A stretch of DNA of 6,793 bases, taken from contig CAILMK010000357.1 of NCBI GenBank assembly GCA_903835275.1, positions 1 through 6,793 on the forward strand. Reading direction: 5' to 3'. A program made the translations under genes and the position numbers. The DNA is from an uncultured bacterium (GTDB lineage Bacteria; Bacteroidota; Bacteroidia; CAILMK01). Numbering within the stretch: the first letter of the stretch is position 1; the number at the start of each line of letters is the position of its first letter. Below the pieces are notes generated by a model. That model did not search any database and had not been told where the DNA came from. It saw only the letters and a list, made by a program, of their open reading frames with translations. Shown piece by piece: positions 1 through 5,991 of this stretch.

Positions 1-1246
1 AACTCAAAACCGAGGACGCCATTCTGTATCCGGTTGAATTTGCTGCTCCAAGGTATTTTCCTGCGGAATCATATTTTGAAAGAAAGGCATTGGAATAATC
101 ATGCAGCGTAAGCGTATCAGTACCAAAATAAGTTGGCGAAGAACGCATTTCCCCGGTGACGAATACATTGTCAAAATTATCCATTGCCGCCATGCCCACC
201 AGATCGTAATCGCTGCCACCAAAACCATTCGCCCATTTCATTTTTAATGCAGTATCCACCACTGCTACAAATCCATCCTGAGAACCTCTGCTTTTAAGTA
301 TGGTGCTCCCTAAAATTGTAGTCTGCATAAAATATCCGGTCAGCAGTAGTTTTCCGCTCGCGCTGATGTTTAATCTTTTGGGAAGATCAGAATATTTATC
401 CCCGTAAGTGGCATATTTCAACAAGTTTCCGCTTGCATCAAACTTTAATAATAGAATATCATCAGAGCCTTTTGTATTGATTGCATTTCCATAAATAGTC
501 TGCTTGCTGCTCAGACTTCCTGCCAGATAAATAGCAGGAGATGCAGTATTTTTTTCCACAGCAAGATCCACTACTGCATTAAGTGTTCCCGGTGTATAAT
601 TGCCAAAGCTTTTAGCCCAGATCACTTTCCCTGTGCTATCATATTTAGCAAAAAAAGTAGCTCTGTTCGCGCTGGAAAAAGTGTAAGTACCTATTGTAAT
701 TTTTCCTCCATAAGCACCCGTGACATATACGTATCCTGAATCATCTACATCCACTGCCATACCGGTAACATTATTGCCGGCACTGGTTTTTAGTCCCACG
801 ATCCATTTTGCAGAATCATTGGGGCCCAATTTGGCAAGATAATAATCAGCTCCGGAACCTCCGTTGCCTTTCAGTTTTTGTTTGTCTATTTGAATAGCCT
901 GTGCAAAGTATCCTGTGAAATAAATATTGGAATCCTTGTCTATCGCCATGCTGTACGCCTCATCATCATATCCCACTCCCAATTTCTTTGGCATTACCGT
1001 ATCAGTGATATTACCGGAAGTATCGTATTTGCCAATGTAAAAATAATATGGATTGGACGAACCCGAAGGAACGGACGGAACCGCTCCCGAGCCTATGACG
1101 AAGATATTTTTTCCATCCCTGCTAAAGGACATATCGTATACCGATTCTGATCCGTTGAAATCTATTGGCAGCGCCCATTGTCCCCTTTGGGCATTGGCAC
1201 TAAAAAAAATGAAAAATGAAAATAACAGTGTAAAAATTCTTTTCAT
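1..1246 (-). CDS. Exported SBBP-type beta-propeller repeat protein (partial, C-terminus off the window)
   Basis: The minus strand is open from an ATG at 1246-1244 to the window edge, giving 415 residues with no stop. The N-terminus (MKRIF, a hydrophobic Phe/Leu run, then SANA|Q) is a typical Sec signal peptide with predicted cleavage after residue 19. The rest is built from blade-like repeats. The motif 'x(I/V)Y(F/V)TG' or a variant recurs near residues 108, 173, 240, 300 and 362, about 60-65 residues apart. A companion 'K(Y/F)D(S/A)(T/S)GK/N...W/Y' motif recurs near 73, 201, 268 and 391. This is the pattern of SBBP beta-propeller repeats, which in Bacteroidota often occur in large secreted or surface proteins that end in a type IX secretion signal; that end is not visible here. 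Role unknown, possibly adhesion or a structural scaffold. It is divergent from the gene at 1549. A TAnnTTTG box 29 bases upstream supports the start. Confidence 0.88.
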   Translation of the reverse strand, partial: MKRIFTLLFSFFIFFSANAQRGQWALPIDFNGSESVYDMSFSRDGKNIFVIGSGAVPSVPSGSSNPYYFYIGKYDTSGNITDTVMPKKLGVGYDDEAYSMAIDKDSNIYFTGYFAQAIQIDKQKLKGNGGSGADYYLAKLGPNDSAKWIVGLKTSAGNNVTGMAVDVDDSGYVYVTGAYGGKITIGTYTFSSANRATFFAKYDSTGKVIWAKSFGNYTPGTLNAVVDLAVEKNTASPAIYLAGSLSSKQTIYGNAINTKGSDDILLLKFDASGNLLKYATYGDKYSDLPKRLNISASGKLLLTGYFMQTTILGSTILKSRGSQDGFVAVVDTALKMKWANGFGGSDYDLVGMAAMDNFDNVFVTGEMRSSPTYFGTDTLTLHDYSNAFLSKYDSAGKYLGAANSTGYRMASSVLS

Positions 1247-1275
1247 ACTCGTTTTGTTTGAAATTGGCTGAAAAT

Positions 1276-1283
1276 CAAATTTA
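1276..1283 (-). promoter_or_regulatory. Bacteroidota -7 promoter box (TAAATTTG) for the beta-propeller gene
   Basis: Read on the minus strand this is TAAATTTG, matching the Bacteroidota primary sigma -7 consensus TAnnTTTG, and it lies 29 bases before the ATG at 1246. No convincing TTTG-like -33 element is seen about 19 bases upstream, so the call rests on the -7 box and its position. Confidence 0.5.
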
Positions 1284-1478
1284 TGCACGGACAGAAGGTG
1301 ATTCATGCGTTTCACCATTTATTTTCTGTTTTTGCAATATATAATACCAATGACGATATGTTTTATTGAATGGTTACACTTAAAAGCTTGAACATAAGAA
1401 ATTCTGCTTTTTTTGCTAAATCCATCGAGAATAGTAACCTATATGACGGACATCAGTACTTATTGTAAATCTTTATTT

Positions 1479-1486
1479 TAGATTTG
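1479..1486 (+). promoter_or_regulatory. Bacteroidota -7 promoter box (TAGATTTG) for the DUF6600-like lipoprotein gene
   Basis: TAGATTTG fits TAnnTTTG and lies 62 bases before the ATG at 1549, implying a 5' leader of roughly 55 bases. A -33 TTTG at the expected spacing is not evident. The inverted repeat at 1496-1511 would lie at or just after the transcription start. Confidence 0.45.
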
Positions 1487-1495
1487 CGGCAAAAT

Positions 1496-1511
1496 AAATG
1501 GCAAGCCATTT
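1496..1511 (+). repeat. Perfect inverted repeat AAATGGC-aa-GCCATTT
   Basis: Two perfect 7-base arms (1496-1502 and 1505-1511) are separated by two bases. The site lies 9 bases after the predicted -7 box and 37 bases before the start codon. The two-base spacer is too short for a stable RNA hairpin, so a dimeric repressor operator is more likely than an RNA element. No cognate regulator can be named. Confidence 0.4.
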
Positions 1512-1548
1512 GTATTGTTAATAAGAATAAGAACATAAATTCAATATA

Positions 1549-3108
1549 ATGAAACACCTCATCAAACTTTTGTTATTCTCAGTCACACTACTAATAGCCG
1601 TATCCTGTATCGTTGTTCCTCCTCAAACAAGCAGGGCACCTGCTCCGGCTCCTGATAACTATACCACTTATACTGCACCTGATCAGACTCCGCCACCTGT
1701 TTACCAGGCTCCGGCAAATCCGGCTCCCGCGCCAGACTATCAGGCACAAAACAATTATCCCCAAACCAATAATTATCCGCAGGGTGCAAGTCCTCAACCT
1801 TCCAATTATCAACCAGCTCCCCAACAGTCTGATTATTATCAAAACCAGAGCGATGTCAATTTCCAGGTTTTTTATGATAACCTTAGTCCCTATGGGCATT
1901 GGGTACAACATCCCCGTTACGGATATATCTGGATACCGGATGTAGCACCGGGATTCCAGCCCTATGCAACTGCAGGACACTGGGTTTACACTGAATACGG
2001 TTGGACCTGGGCGTCCGATTACCCCTGGGGTTGGGCAGCTTTCCATTATGGAAGATGGGATTATGATGATTATTCCGGCTGGTTCTGGGTACCCGATAAT
2101 GTCTGGGGCCCGGCATGGGTAGCCTGGAGGCGCGCCCCCGGTTATTACGGTTGGGTTCCATTGGCTCCCGGTATATCTGTGGAATATGCAAATAGCGGCG
2201 CATGGGTATGCCCTGAAAACCGCTGGACTTTCGTAGATGAACAGTATATATACCATGATAATGTATATGTTTACTATGCGCCCAGAACCGAGGTATATGG
2301 GATATATCACAGGTCAAATTATATTGGACGCACTTATGAAGACAGGGAAAGGCATCATACGTATATGTCCGGACCGGATGCTGAGGAAGTACACAGATCT
2401 ACCGGCAGGGATGTCAGGCCTATGGAAATCCGCGAAAGCAGAAGCCCGGGGCAATCTGTTAACCATAACGAGCTAAATCTTTATCGTCCTGAAATAAAAA
2501 AAGAAGAAAAAGGAAGACCTGCTCACACGCCTGCCAAAGTTGAAAAAATGGAAAATGTACGCAGGACTCCTTCAGGAGAGAAGAACGAACAAAGGCCGAT
2601 GGATCGCGAACAGGAACCGCAAAAAGAACGTCAACAGCCACAAAGGGATGAGCGTCAGAAGGAAGTTCCGCAACAGCAGGAAAGACATGATCCTCAAATG
2701 GAACATCCTCAGCGCCAGGATAGGCAGGAGCCCGGAATGGAACAACATAACCAGCAAAGACCGGAACCGGGAAGGGAGCATCCACAACAACCGCAAAAGG
2801 AAAATCCGCAGATGGAACATCCTCAGCGCCCGGATAGGCAAGAGCCCGGAATGGAACAACATAACCAGCAAAAACCGGAACCGGGAAGGGAGCATCCACA
2901 ACAACCGCAAAAGGAAAATCCGCAAAAGGAGAATCCTCAAATGGGACATCCTGACCAGCAACAAAGGAATCAAACACCAATGGACCATACGCAGCAGCCA
3001 CAACAACAAAAGCAGTCAACTCCTTCTCAACAAAATAAGACTGCACCTCGTACCCAAAGCAAGACTCCGACTAAGAGGGAAACTCCAAAACAACCTGAGC
3101 AGAAATAA
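1549..3108 (+). CDS. Predicted lipoprotein with W-rich DUF6600-like domain and Gln/Pro/Glu-rich repeat tail
   Basis: The product is 519 aa. Residues 1-20 form a lipoprotein-type signal ending IAVSC, with Cys20 the likely lipidated residue; Ala at -3 is weaker than the usual Leu. Residues 21-103 are a Pro/Ala/Gln/Tyr linker. Residues 104-230 are packed with aromatics (16 Trp) and match what I recall of the DUF6600 family, with signatures FQVFYDNLSPYGHWV, GWTWASDYPWGW, VWGPAWVAWR and YYGWVPL. A less aromatic conserved part follows to about 340 (LYRPEI, PAKVEKMENV). The tail, about 341-519, is Gln/Pro/Glu/Arg/Lys-rich, lacks Trp and looks disordered. Within it a 38-residue unit (384-421, 422-459) is duplicated. 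Location is probably the outer membrane facing the periplasm, since no acidic surface-export signal follows Cys20. Function is unknown. The gene at 4027 is its paralogue. Other frames stay open across the tail only because of its biased composition. Confidence 0.85.
   Translation: MKHLIKLLLFSVTLLIAVSCIVVPPQTSRAPAPAPDNYTTYTAPDQTPPPVYQAPANPAPAPDYQAQNNYPQTNNYPQGASPQPSNYQPAPQQSDYYQNQSDVNFQVFYDNLSPYGHWVQHPRYGYIWIPDVAPGFQPYATAGHWVYTEYGWTWASDYPWGWAAFHYGRWDYDDYSGWFWVPDNVWGPAWVAWRRAPGYYGWVPLAPGISVEYANSGAWVCPENRWTFVDEQYIYHDNVYVYYAPRTEVYGIYHRSNYIGRTYEDRERHHTYMSGPDAEEVHRSTGRDVRPMEIRESRSPGQSVNHNELNLYRPEIKKEEKGRPAHTPAKVEKMENVRRTPSGEKNEQRPMDREQEPQKERQQPQRDERQKEVPQQQERHDPQMEHPQRQDRQEPGMEQHNQQRPEPGREHPQQPQKENPQMEHPQRPDRQEPGMEQHNQQKPEPGREHPQQPQKENPQKENPQMGHPDQQQRNQTPMDHTQQPQQQKQSTPSQQNKTAPRTQSKTPTKRETPKQPEQK
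2698..2925 (+). repeat. In-frame 114-bp tandem duplication (two copies)
   Basis: Copy 1 is 2698-2811 and copy 2 is 2812-2925. They are 114 bases each and I count four differences. The unit encodes 38 residues, beginning MEHPQR and ending KENPQ. A further partial unit follows at 2926-2950 (KENPQ then MGHP). The near-identity points to a recent slippage or unequal recombination event that kept the reading frame. Confidence 0.9.
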
Positions 3109-3132
3109 TTTCAGGATATAGTGCAGACAAAA

Positions 3133-3162
3133 GAAAACCGCAGCTTACGGGCTGCGGTTTTC
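3133..3162. terminator. Bidirectional intrinsic terminator between convergent genes
   Basis: A perfect 12-base inverted repeat (3133-3144 with 3151-3162) encloses a 6-base loop. The outer part of the stem is A-rich on the left and T-rich on the right, so either strand gives a GC-rich hairpin followed by a U run. It lies 24 bases after the stop of the gene ending at 3108 and 25 bases after the stop of the minus-strand gene at 3188, so it can serve both. Confidence 0.85.
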
Positions 3163-3187
3163 CTATTTAAACGGGGCTATGAAATTC

Positions 3188-3730
3188 TTACTTTACTGCA
3201 AGGTTTAGAGTGCTTACTCCATTTGAGATGATGTTCTGGATATTGGAAATATTTTCTGCACTGTATCCATCATGTTGGTAAACCACATATCCATTTTCAT
3301 CTACAACTACTGTATAAGGTATGTGTGCGATGTGCATCATATTCATTGCTTCGTTACGGCTATCCAAAAGCATATTGAATGACCAGCTGTGTGATGCAGC
3401 CTTTTCCTTTATCCTGTTTATGTTTTGGTCATTGCTTACGCAAACTGCTACAAAATTGGTATTGTAGTTATTCTTCCAGCTTATAAATGTCTTGTTGATG
3501 CTGTCTAATTCAGTATTGCAGGGAGCGCAATAGTCAGCGAAGAAAACGATCACTGTAAACCTTCCAACTTTAGTGAAATCCATGATCTCAACATCCTTCT
3601 TTTGCATATCGTTTAATTCAAGGTTGAAAAGCTTGTGGCCTTTTTTCTCGTGGCTACCGGCTGATGCTGATGAAATATTGAGAAGTAATGCGAAGATGAT
3701 GGCTGCTGTAAGTGAGGTTAACGTTTTCAT
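3188..3730 (-). CDS. Exported TlpA-like thioredoxin-fold protein (CAPC active site)
   Basis: The product is 180 aa. Residues 1-24 are a Sec signal peptide (LLLNISSASA|G). The mature part, about 33-175, is a thioredoxin fold of the TlpA/AhpC-TSA type: strand FTVIVFFADYCAPC with redox pair Cys68/Cys71, strand FVAVCVSND near 93-101, and the cis-proline segment HIPYTVVVDENG with Pro138. The usual Trp before the first Cys is Tyr67. Such proteins reduce or exchange disulfides in the periplasm, for example in cytochrome c maturation or oxidative repair; the partner here is unknown. An extra Cys97 lies outside the active site. It is convergent with the gene ending at 3108 and divergent from the one at 4027. 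Only a weak promoter box (CATCTTTG on the minus strand, 3762-3769) is seen upstream. AhpC-type peroxidase is less likely because a CxxC pair is present. Confidence 0.87.
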   Translation of the reverse strand: MKTLTSLTAAIIFALLLNISSASAGSHEKKGHKLFNLELNDMQKKDVEIMDFTKVGRFTVIVFFADYCAPCNTELDSINKTFISWKNNYNTNFVAVCVSNDQNINRIKEKAASHSWSFNMLLDSRNEAMNMMHIAHIPYTVVVDENGYVVYQHDGYSAENISNIQNIISNGVSTLNLAVK

Positions 3731-3790
3731 TTCTTTGTTTCCTTTGTGTTAATTAGTGATTCAAAGATGCGGCGCTTCGAACCCTGAAAA

Positions 3791-3831
3791 AAGCCGGAAT
3801 TAAGGAACGGGGGATTCCGCTTAATAAGCGG
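3791..3831. repeat. Overlapping, mutually exclusive inverted repeats
   Basis: The segment 3814-3822 (ATTCCGCTT) can pair with 3791-3800 (AAGCCGGAAT, one bulged base). Its right part, 3817-3823, can instead pair with 3825-3831 (CCGCTTA/TAAGCGG, one-base centre). The two structures cannot form together. The site is in the divergent region between the thioredoxin gene and the gene at 4027. It may be regulatory or part of a degenerate repeat element. Confidence 0.4.
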
Positions 3832-3881
3832 TGAAGATTGTAGATTTAATCATTTAAGGACCTGGGAAATTGCGCGAGCTG

Positions 3882-3917
3882 CTCCCCTCTTCATGTGGAG
3901 AGGGGGGCGGGGGTGAG
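3882..3917. repeat. GC-rich REP-like palindromic intergenic repeat
   Basis: CCCCTCTTC (3884-3892) pairs with GGAGAGGGG (3897-3905), with one G·T pair and a 4-base loop, followed by GGCGGGGGTGAGG. It is an abrupt G/C-rich island in AT-rich DNA. From memory, CCCCTCT...AGAGGGG followed by CGGGGGTGAGG is a common dispersed intergenic repeat in Bacteroidota genomes. Copy number here cannot be judged. Confidence 0.55.
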
Positions 3918-3931
3918 GTATTGAGCTTCTT

Positions 3932-3970
3932 AATTATCCAGTAACTTAATAACTAATAACTCAATAACTA
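3932..3970 (+). repeat. AT-rich short tandem repeat (ATAACTNA units), copy 1
   Basis: Units of 7-8 bases of the form (A/G)TAACT(T/C)A or ATAACTA repeat about four times. Its first 22 bases (3932-3953) match 6202-6223 with two differences. Both copies lie just before a promoter box and gene start. Confidence 0.6.
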
Positions 3971-3995
3971 CAACACCGTGGCAAACTATTTGTTT

Positions 3996-4003
3996 TACAT
4001 TTG
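3996..4003 (+). promoter_or_regulatory. Bacteroidota -7 promoter box (TACATTTG) for the second DUF6600-like gene
   Basis: TACATTTG matches TAnnTTTG and lies 23 bases before the ATG at 4027, implying a short leader. No clear -33 TTTG is seen at the standard spacing. Confidence 0.5.
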
Positions 4004-4026
4004 TAACATTCAAAAATTCACACGAT

Positions 4027-4998
4027 ATGAAGACTCTCTTTAAATCAATACTATTACTTGTAGCAATAAATCTCCTGATGGTGATTAAGCCTGAAAAGGC
4101 TCATGCTCAAGATGCTAATGTAAGCTTTCAGGTTTTTTATGATAACCTTGCTCCCTACGGACACTGGGTTCAGCATCCTAAGTTTGGCTATATATGGACT
4201 CCAAATGTAGAAGGGGACTTTGTTCCGTATTCCACTGACGGCCATTGGGTCTGGACAGATGATTACGGATGGACCTGGGCTTCTGACTACGAATGGGGAT
4301 GGGCTCCTTTCCATTATGGAAGATGGGGCAGAGATGATGATTATGGCTGGTTCTGGATCCCTGATGAAGTGTGGGGACCTGCCTGGGTTTCCTGGAGGCA
4401 CGCACCGGGATATTATGGATGGGCGCCTTTAGGTCCCAATATTTCTATTGATATGGCAATGGACGGAAGATGGCACCCCAGGGATGACCGCTGGGTCTTC
4501 ATGAAAGAAGGATATATGGGAGAAGCAAACATACATGATTACTATGCTCCAAGAGGAGAAATAGGTGGTTACGTCCATAGTTCCAGTGTTGTAAATAATA
4601 CCCACAGGGATAATGAACGTGGCAGGACATATAATATGGGTCCGCGCCGTGAAGAAGTAGAAAAGATCAAGGGGCGCCCGTTGAATCGGGTTGAATTTCA
4701 TGAAAGTGCAAAACCTGAGCATTCAGTAAAAGACAACCGCCTGAATACATATCGCCCGCCAATACAACATGGATCATCAAACATGGGTCCAACTCCTTCC
4801 CCTGCCAAAATAGAAAAAATAGAAAACGTTGGCCGTCCTATTCAAAATCACGATCAACCAAGGCAAGAACAACAAAGGCCTGCCCAAAGGACAGAACAAC
4901 CACGCCAACAACAACCAAGAATGGAACAACCAAGGCAACAAAGCCAGCCACGTCAGTCAGCTCCTCAACAGAGAGGTGGCGGCGGCGGAAGAAGATAA
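4027..4998 (+). CDS. Exported W-rich DUF6600-like protein with Gln/Arg-rich tail (paralogue of the 1549 gene)
   Basis: The product is 323 aa. Residues 1-27 are a Sec signal peptide cleaved after AHA; there is no lipobox Cys, unlike the paralogue. The domain begins almost at once (FQVFYDNLAPYGHWV, residues 34-48). It holds 17 Trp through about residue 156, with GWTWASDYEWGW, VWGPAWVSWRHAPGYYGWAPL and DYYAPRGE matching the paralogue. The second conserved part (HSVKDNRLNTYRPPI, SPAKIEKIENVGRP) runs to about 271. The tail, 272-323, is Gln/Pro/Arg-rich with PR-Q-Q repeats and ends in a Gly-rich basic stretch (RGGGGGRR). It lacks the Pro linker and the 38-residue repeats of the paralogue. Probably soluble in the periplasm or secreted; function unknown. 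It is a single gene with its own promoter box and terminator. Confidence 0.86.
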   Translation: MKTLFKSILLLVAINLLMVIKPEKAHAQDANVSFQVFYDNLAPYGHWVQHPKFGYIWTPNVEGDFVPYSTDGHWVWTDDYGWTWASDYEWGWAPFHYGRWGRDDDYGWFWIPDEVWGPAWVSWRHAPGYYGWAPLGPNISIDMAMDGRWHPRDDRWVFMKEGYMGEANIHDYYAPRGEIGGYVHSSSVVNNTHRDNERGRTYNMGPRREEVEKIKGRPLNRVEFHESAKPEHSVKDNRLNTYRPPIQHGSSNMGPTPSPAKIEKIENVGRPIQNHDQPRQEQQRPAQRTEQPRQQQPRMEQPRQQSQPRQSAPQQRGGGGGRR

Positions 4999-5024
4999 CA
5001 AATATTAAAATTCAGTGAATAATG

Positions 5025-5060
5025 AAAGTACAGGTTCCGCATGGAGCCTGTACTTTTTTT
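5025..5060 (+). terminator. Intrinsic terminator of the second DUF6600-like gene
   Basis: A 14-base stem (5025-5038 with 5043-5056, one T·G pair) and a GCAT loop are followed by a T run ending at 5060. It lies 26 bases after the stop codon. The hairpin is similar in sequence to the terminator at 5992-6025. Confidence 0.88.
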
Positions 5061-5161
5061 ATTGCTATACAGATTGGGGTAAAGGATACCGGAATTTACA
5101 TGAAACTTGAACTAAAGCTGAAAAGATGATATAAATCAAATTTTTCACTGATGGATGTCAT

Positions 5162-5176
5162 TTTAAATAATTTAAA
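5162..5176. repeat. AT-rich perfect palindrome TTTAAAT-a-ATTTAAA in promoter spacer
   Basis: Seven-base arms surround one central base, placed between the putative -33 (TTTT, 5161-5164) and -7 (5184-5191) positions. That is where an operator would block polymerase. Its pure A/T makeup means it could be chance. Confidence 0.3.
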
Positions 5177-5183
5177 CCTTGAA

Positions 5184-5191
5184 TAATTTTG
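5184..5191 (+). promoter_or_regulatory. Bacteroidota -7 promoter box (TAATTTTG) upstream of the AraC-type gene
   Basis: TAATTTTG matches TAnnTTTG. A TTTT at 5161-5164, 19 bases upstream, is a 3-of-4 match to the -33 TTTG. The box lies 155 bases before the ATG at 5347, giving a long leader of about 150 bases that contains the possible short ORF. Two TTGAAT hexamers (5179-5184, 5189-5194), ten bases apart, overlap it. Confidence 0.4.
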
Positions 5192-5226
5192 AATTCTAAT
5201 TAAGATATACTCCTAAAAACAAAATT

Positions 5227-5295
5227 ATGAAAGGTCTTGCTTCATCCGTAAATCCTGGTATTTATCGCCGCAGTTTATTAAAATATCCTACATAG
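5227..5295 (+). CDS. Possible 22-residue leader ORF
   Basis: An ATG at 5227 opens a 22-codon frame ending in TAG at 5293-5295. It begins MKGLASSVNPG and ends RRSLLKYPT. It lies inside the long leader between the predicted promoter and the AraC-type gene, ending 51 bases before the ATG there. It is too short for codon bias to be judged, and I know no homologue. It could be a regulatory leader peptide or chance. Confidence 0.2.
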   Translation: MKGLASSVNPGIYRRSLLKYPT

Positions 5296-5346
5296 AAGAG
5301 CGAACAGGGTACTGAAATAAAAATAACGACCAAACCTCTTGTGAAA

Positions 5347-5958
5347 ATGGTTCTGATTAAATCACCCGTGCAAACCGTTGTTTTGGAAAAACCAATTGAA
5401 AAATCGAAAATCTATATAAAACACATGGTAAGCTTACGCTGCAAAATGGTTGTAAAAGACATTTTGAACCAACTTGGCCTGGCTTACGGAGCGGTTGAAC
5501 TTGGAGAAGTGGAAATCTTAACACACATTACCGATGAAAAGCGTGAGCAATTGGCCAGCGCTTTAGTAAAACCCGGATTTGAACTGATGGAAAGCAAGAA
5601 ATCCATCATTGTTGAAAAAATTAAAAATATTGTTATTGAAATGGTTCATTACGCAGATGAACTGCCAAAAATGAATTTTTCCGATCATATCAGTGACCGA
5701 CTAAAGCTCGATTTTCATTATTTATCCCAGCTTTTCAAAGAGGTCAAGGGCATGACAATAATGCAATTCATTATAATAAACAAAATTGAAAAAGTAAAGG
5801 AATTGATGCAGTATGATGATCTTACCCTGACAGAAATTGCCTTTAAAATGGACTATAGCAGCGTGGCTCATTTATCCAATCAATTCAAACAAATCACGGG
5901 TTTTACTCCTTCCACTTTCAAATCACATAAAAGCCGCATAGCGCTGGAAAACCTGTAA
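5347..5958 (+). CDS. AraC-family transcriptional regulator with HMA-like N-terminal domain
   Basis: The product is 203 aa from ATG 5347; a GTG at 5341 would add two residues, but ATG is preferred. Numbering here counts from the GTG. Residues 24-85 (IYIKHMVSLRCKMVVKDIL...LGEVEI...FELM) resemble a small ferredoxin-like heavy-metal-associated domain. Its CxxC position reads SLRC, with a single Cys34. Residues 86-108 form a linker helix. The C-terminal half is an AraC double helix-turn-helix: HTH1 about 113-134 (HYLSQLFKEVKG) and HTH2 about 163-184, with the family signature SSVAHLSNQFKQITGFTPSTFK split across 173-194. From memory, such short HMA-AraC fusions, including SLRC versions, are common in Bacteroidota. 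It probably binds DNA in response to a metal or redox signal, but the ligand is unproven. It is a single gene followed by a terminator. Confidence 0.85.
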   Translation: MVLIKSPVQTVVLEKPIEKSKIYIKHMVSLRCKMVVKDILNQLGLAYGAVELGEVEILTHITDEKREQLASALVKPGFELMESKKSIIVEKIKNIVIEMVHYADELPKMNFSDHISDRLKLDFHYLSQLFKEVKGMTIMQFIIINKIEKVKELMQYDDLTLTEIAFKMDYSSVAHLSNQFKQITGFTPSTFKSHKSRIALENL

Positions 5959-5991
5959 GGCCAGGAAATAAATAGTACTTAAGCATCTATT

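Larger units (their letters stand above)
1247..1548. other. Divergent intergenic region
   Basis: About 300 bases separate two divergently transcribed genes. It holds one promoter box on each strand (1276-1283 minus, 1479-1486 plus) and a short perfect inverted repeat at 1496-1511. The middle, about 1290-1470, is AT-rich; I see no ORF, RNA gene or repeat in it. Confidence 0.6.
4999..5346. other. Intergenic region between DUF6600-like and AraC-type genes
   Basis: About 350 bases hold the terminator at 5025-5060, an AT-rich palindrome at 5162-5176, a promoter box at 5184-5191 and a possible 22-codon leader ORF at 5227-5295. I see nothing recognisable in 5061-5160. Confidence 0.55.

Noticed and set aside
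878..1271. Two plus-strand open frames inside the beta-propeller gene
   Set aside because: They overlap the 415-residue minus-strand frame that has a signal peptide and regular blade repeats.
1508..1520. TTTG at 1509-1512 as an alternative promoter box for the 1549 gene
   Set aside because: The preceding bases are GCCA, not TAnn, so it does not match the -7 consensus; it is part of the palindrome.
1591..2317. Minus-strand open frames opposite the W-rich domain
   Set aside because: Shadows of the W-rich coding strand (TGG/CCA codons read as Pro on the complement). The products are Ile/Pro-rich with no recognisable family.
2698..2950. CRISPR-like or transposon repeat
   Set aside because: The repeats are directly adjacent, in frame and coding, with no spacers or terminal inverted repeats.
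2459..3121. Long open frames on both strands across the C-terminal part of the 1549 gene
   Set aside because: They arise from the purine-rich, stop-poor repeat composition. The frame of the 1549 gene is continuous with a recognisable domain and ends at a terminator, while the other frames show no domain and mirror the 114-bp repeat.
3762..3769. CATCTTTG (minus strand) as the promoter of the thioredoxin gene
   Set aside because: The first, usually conserved T is missing and there is no -33 element, so it was not listed as a feature.
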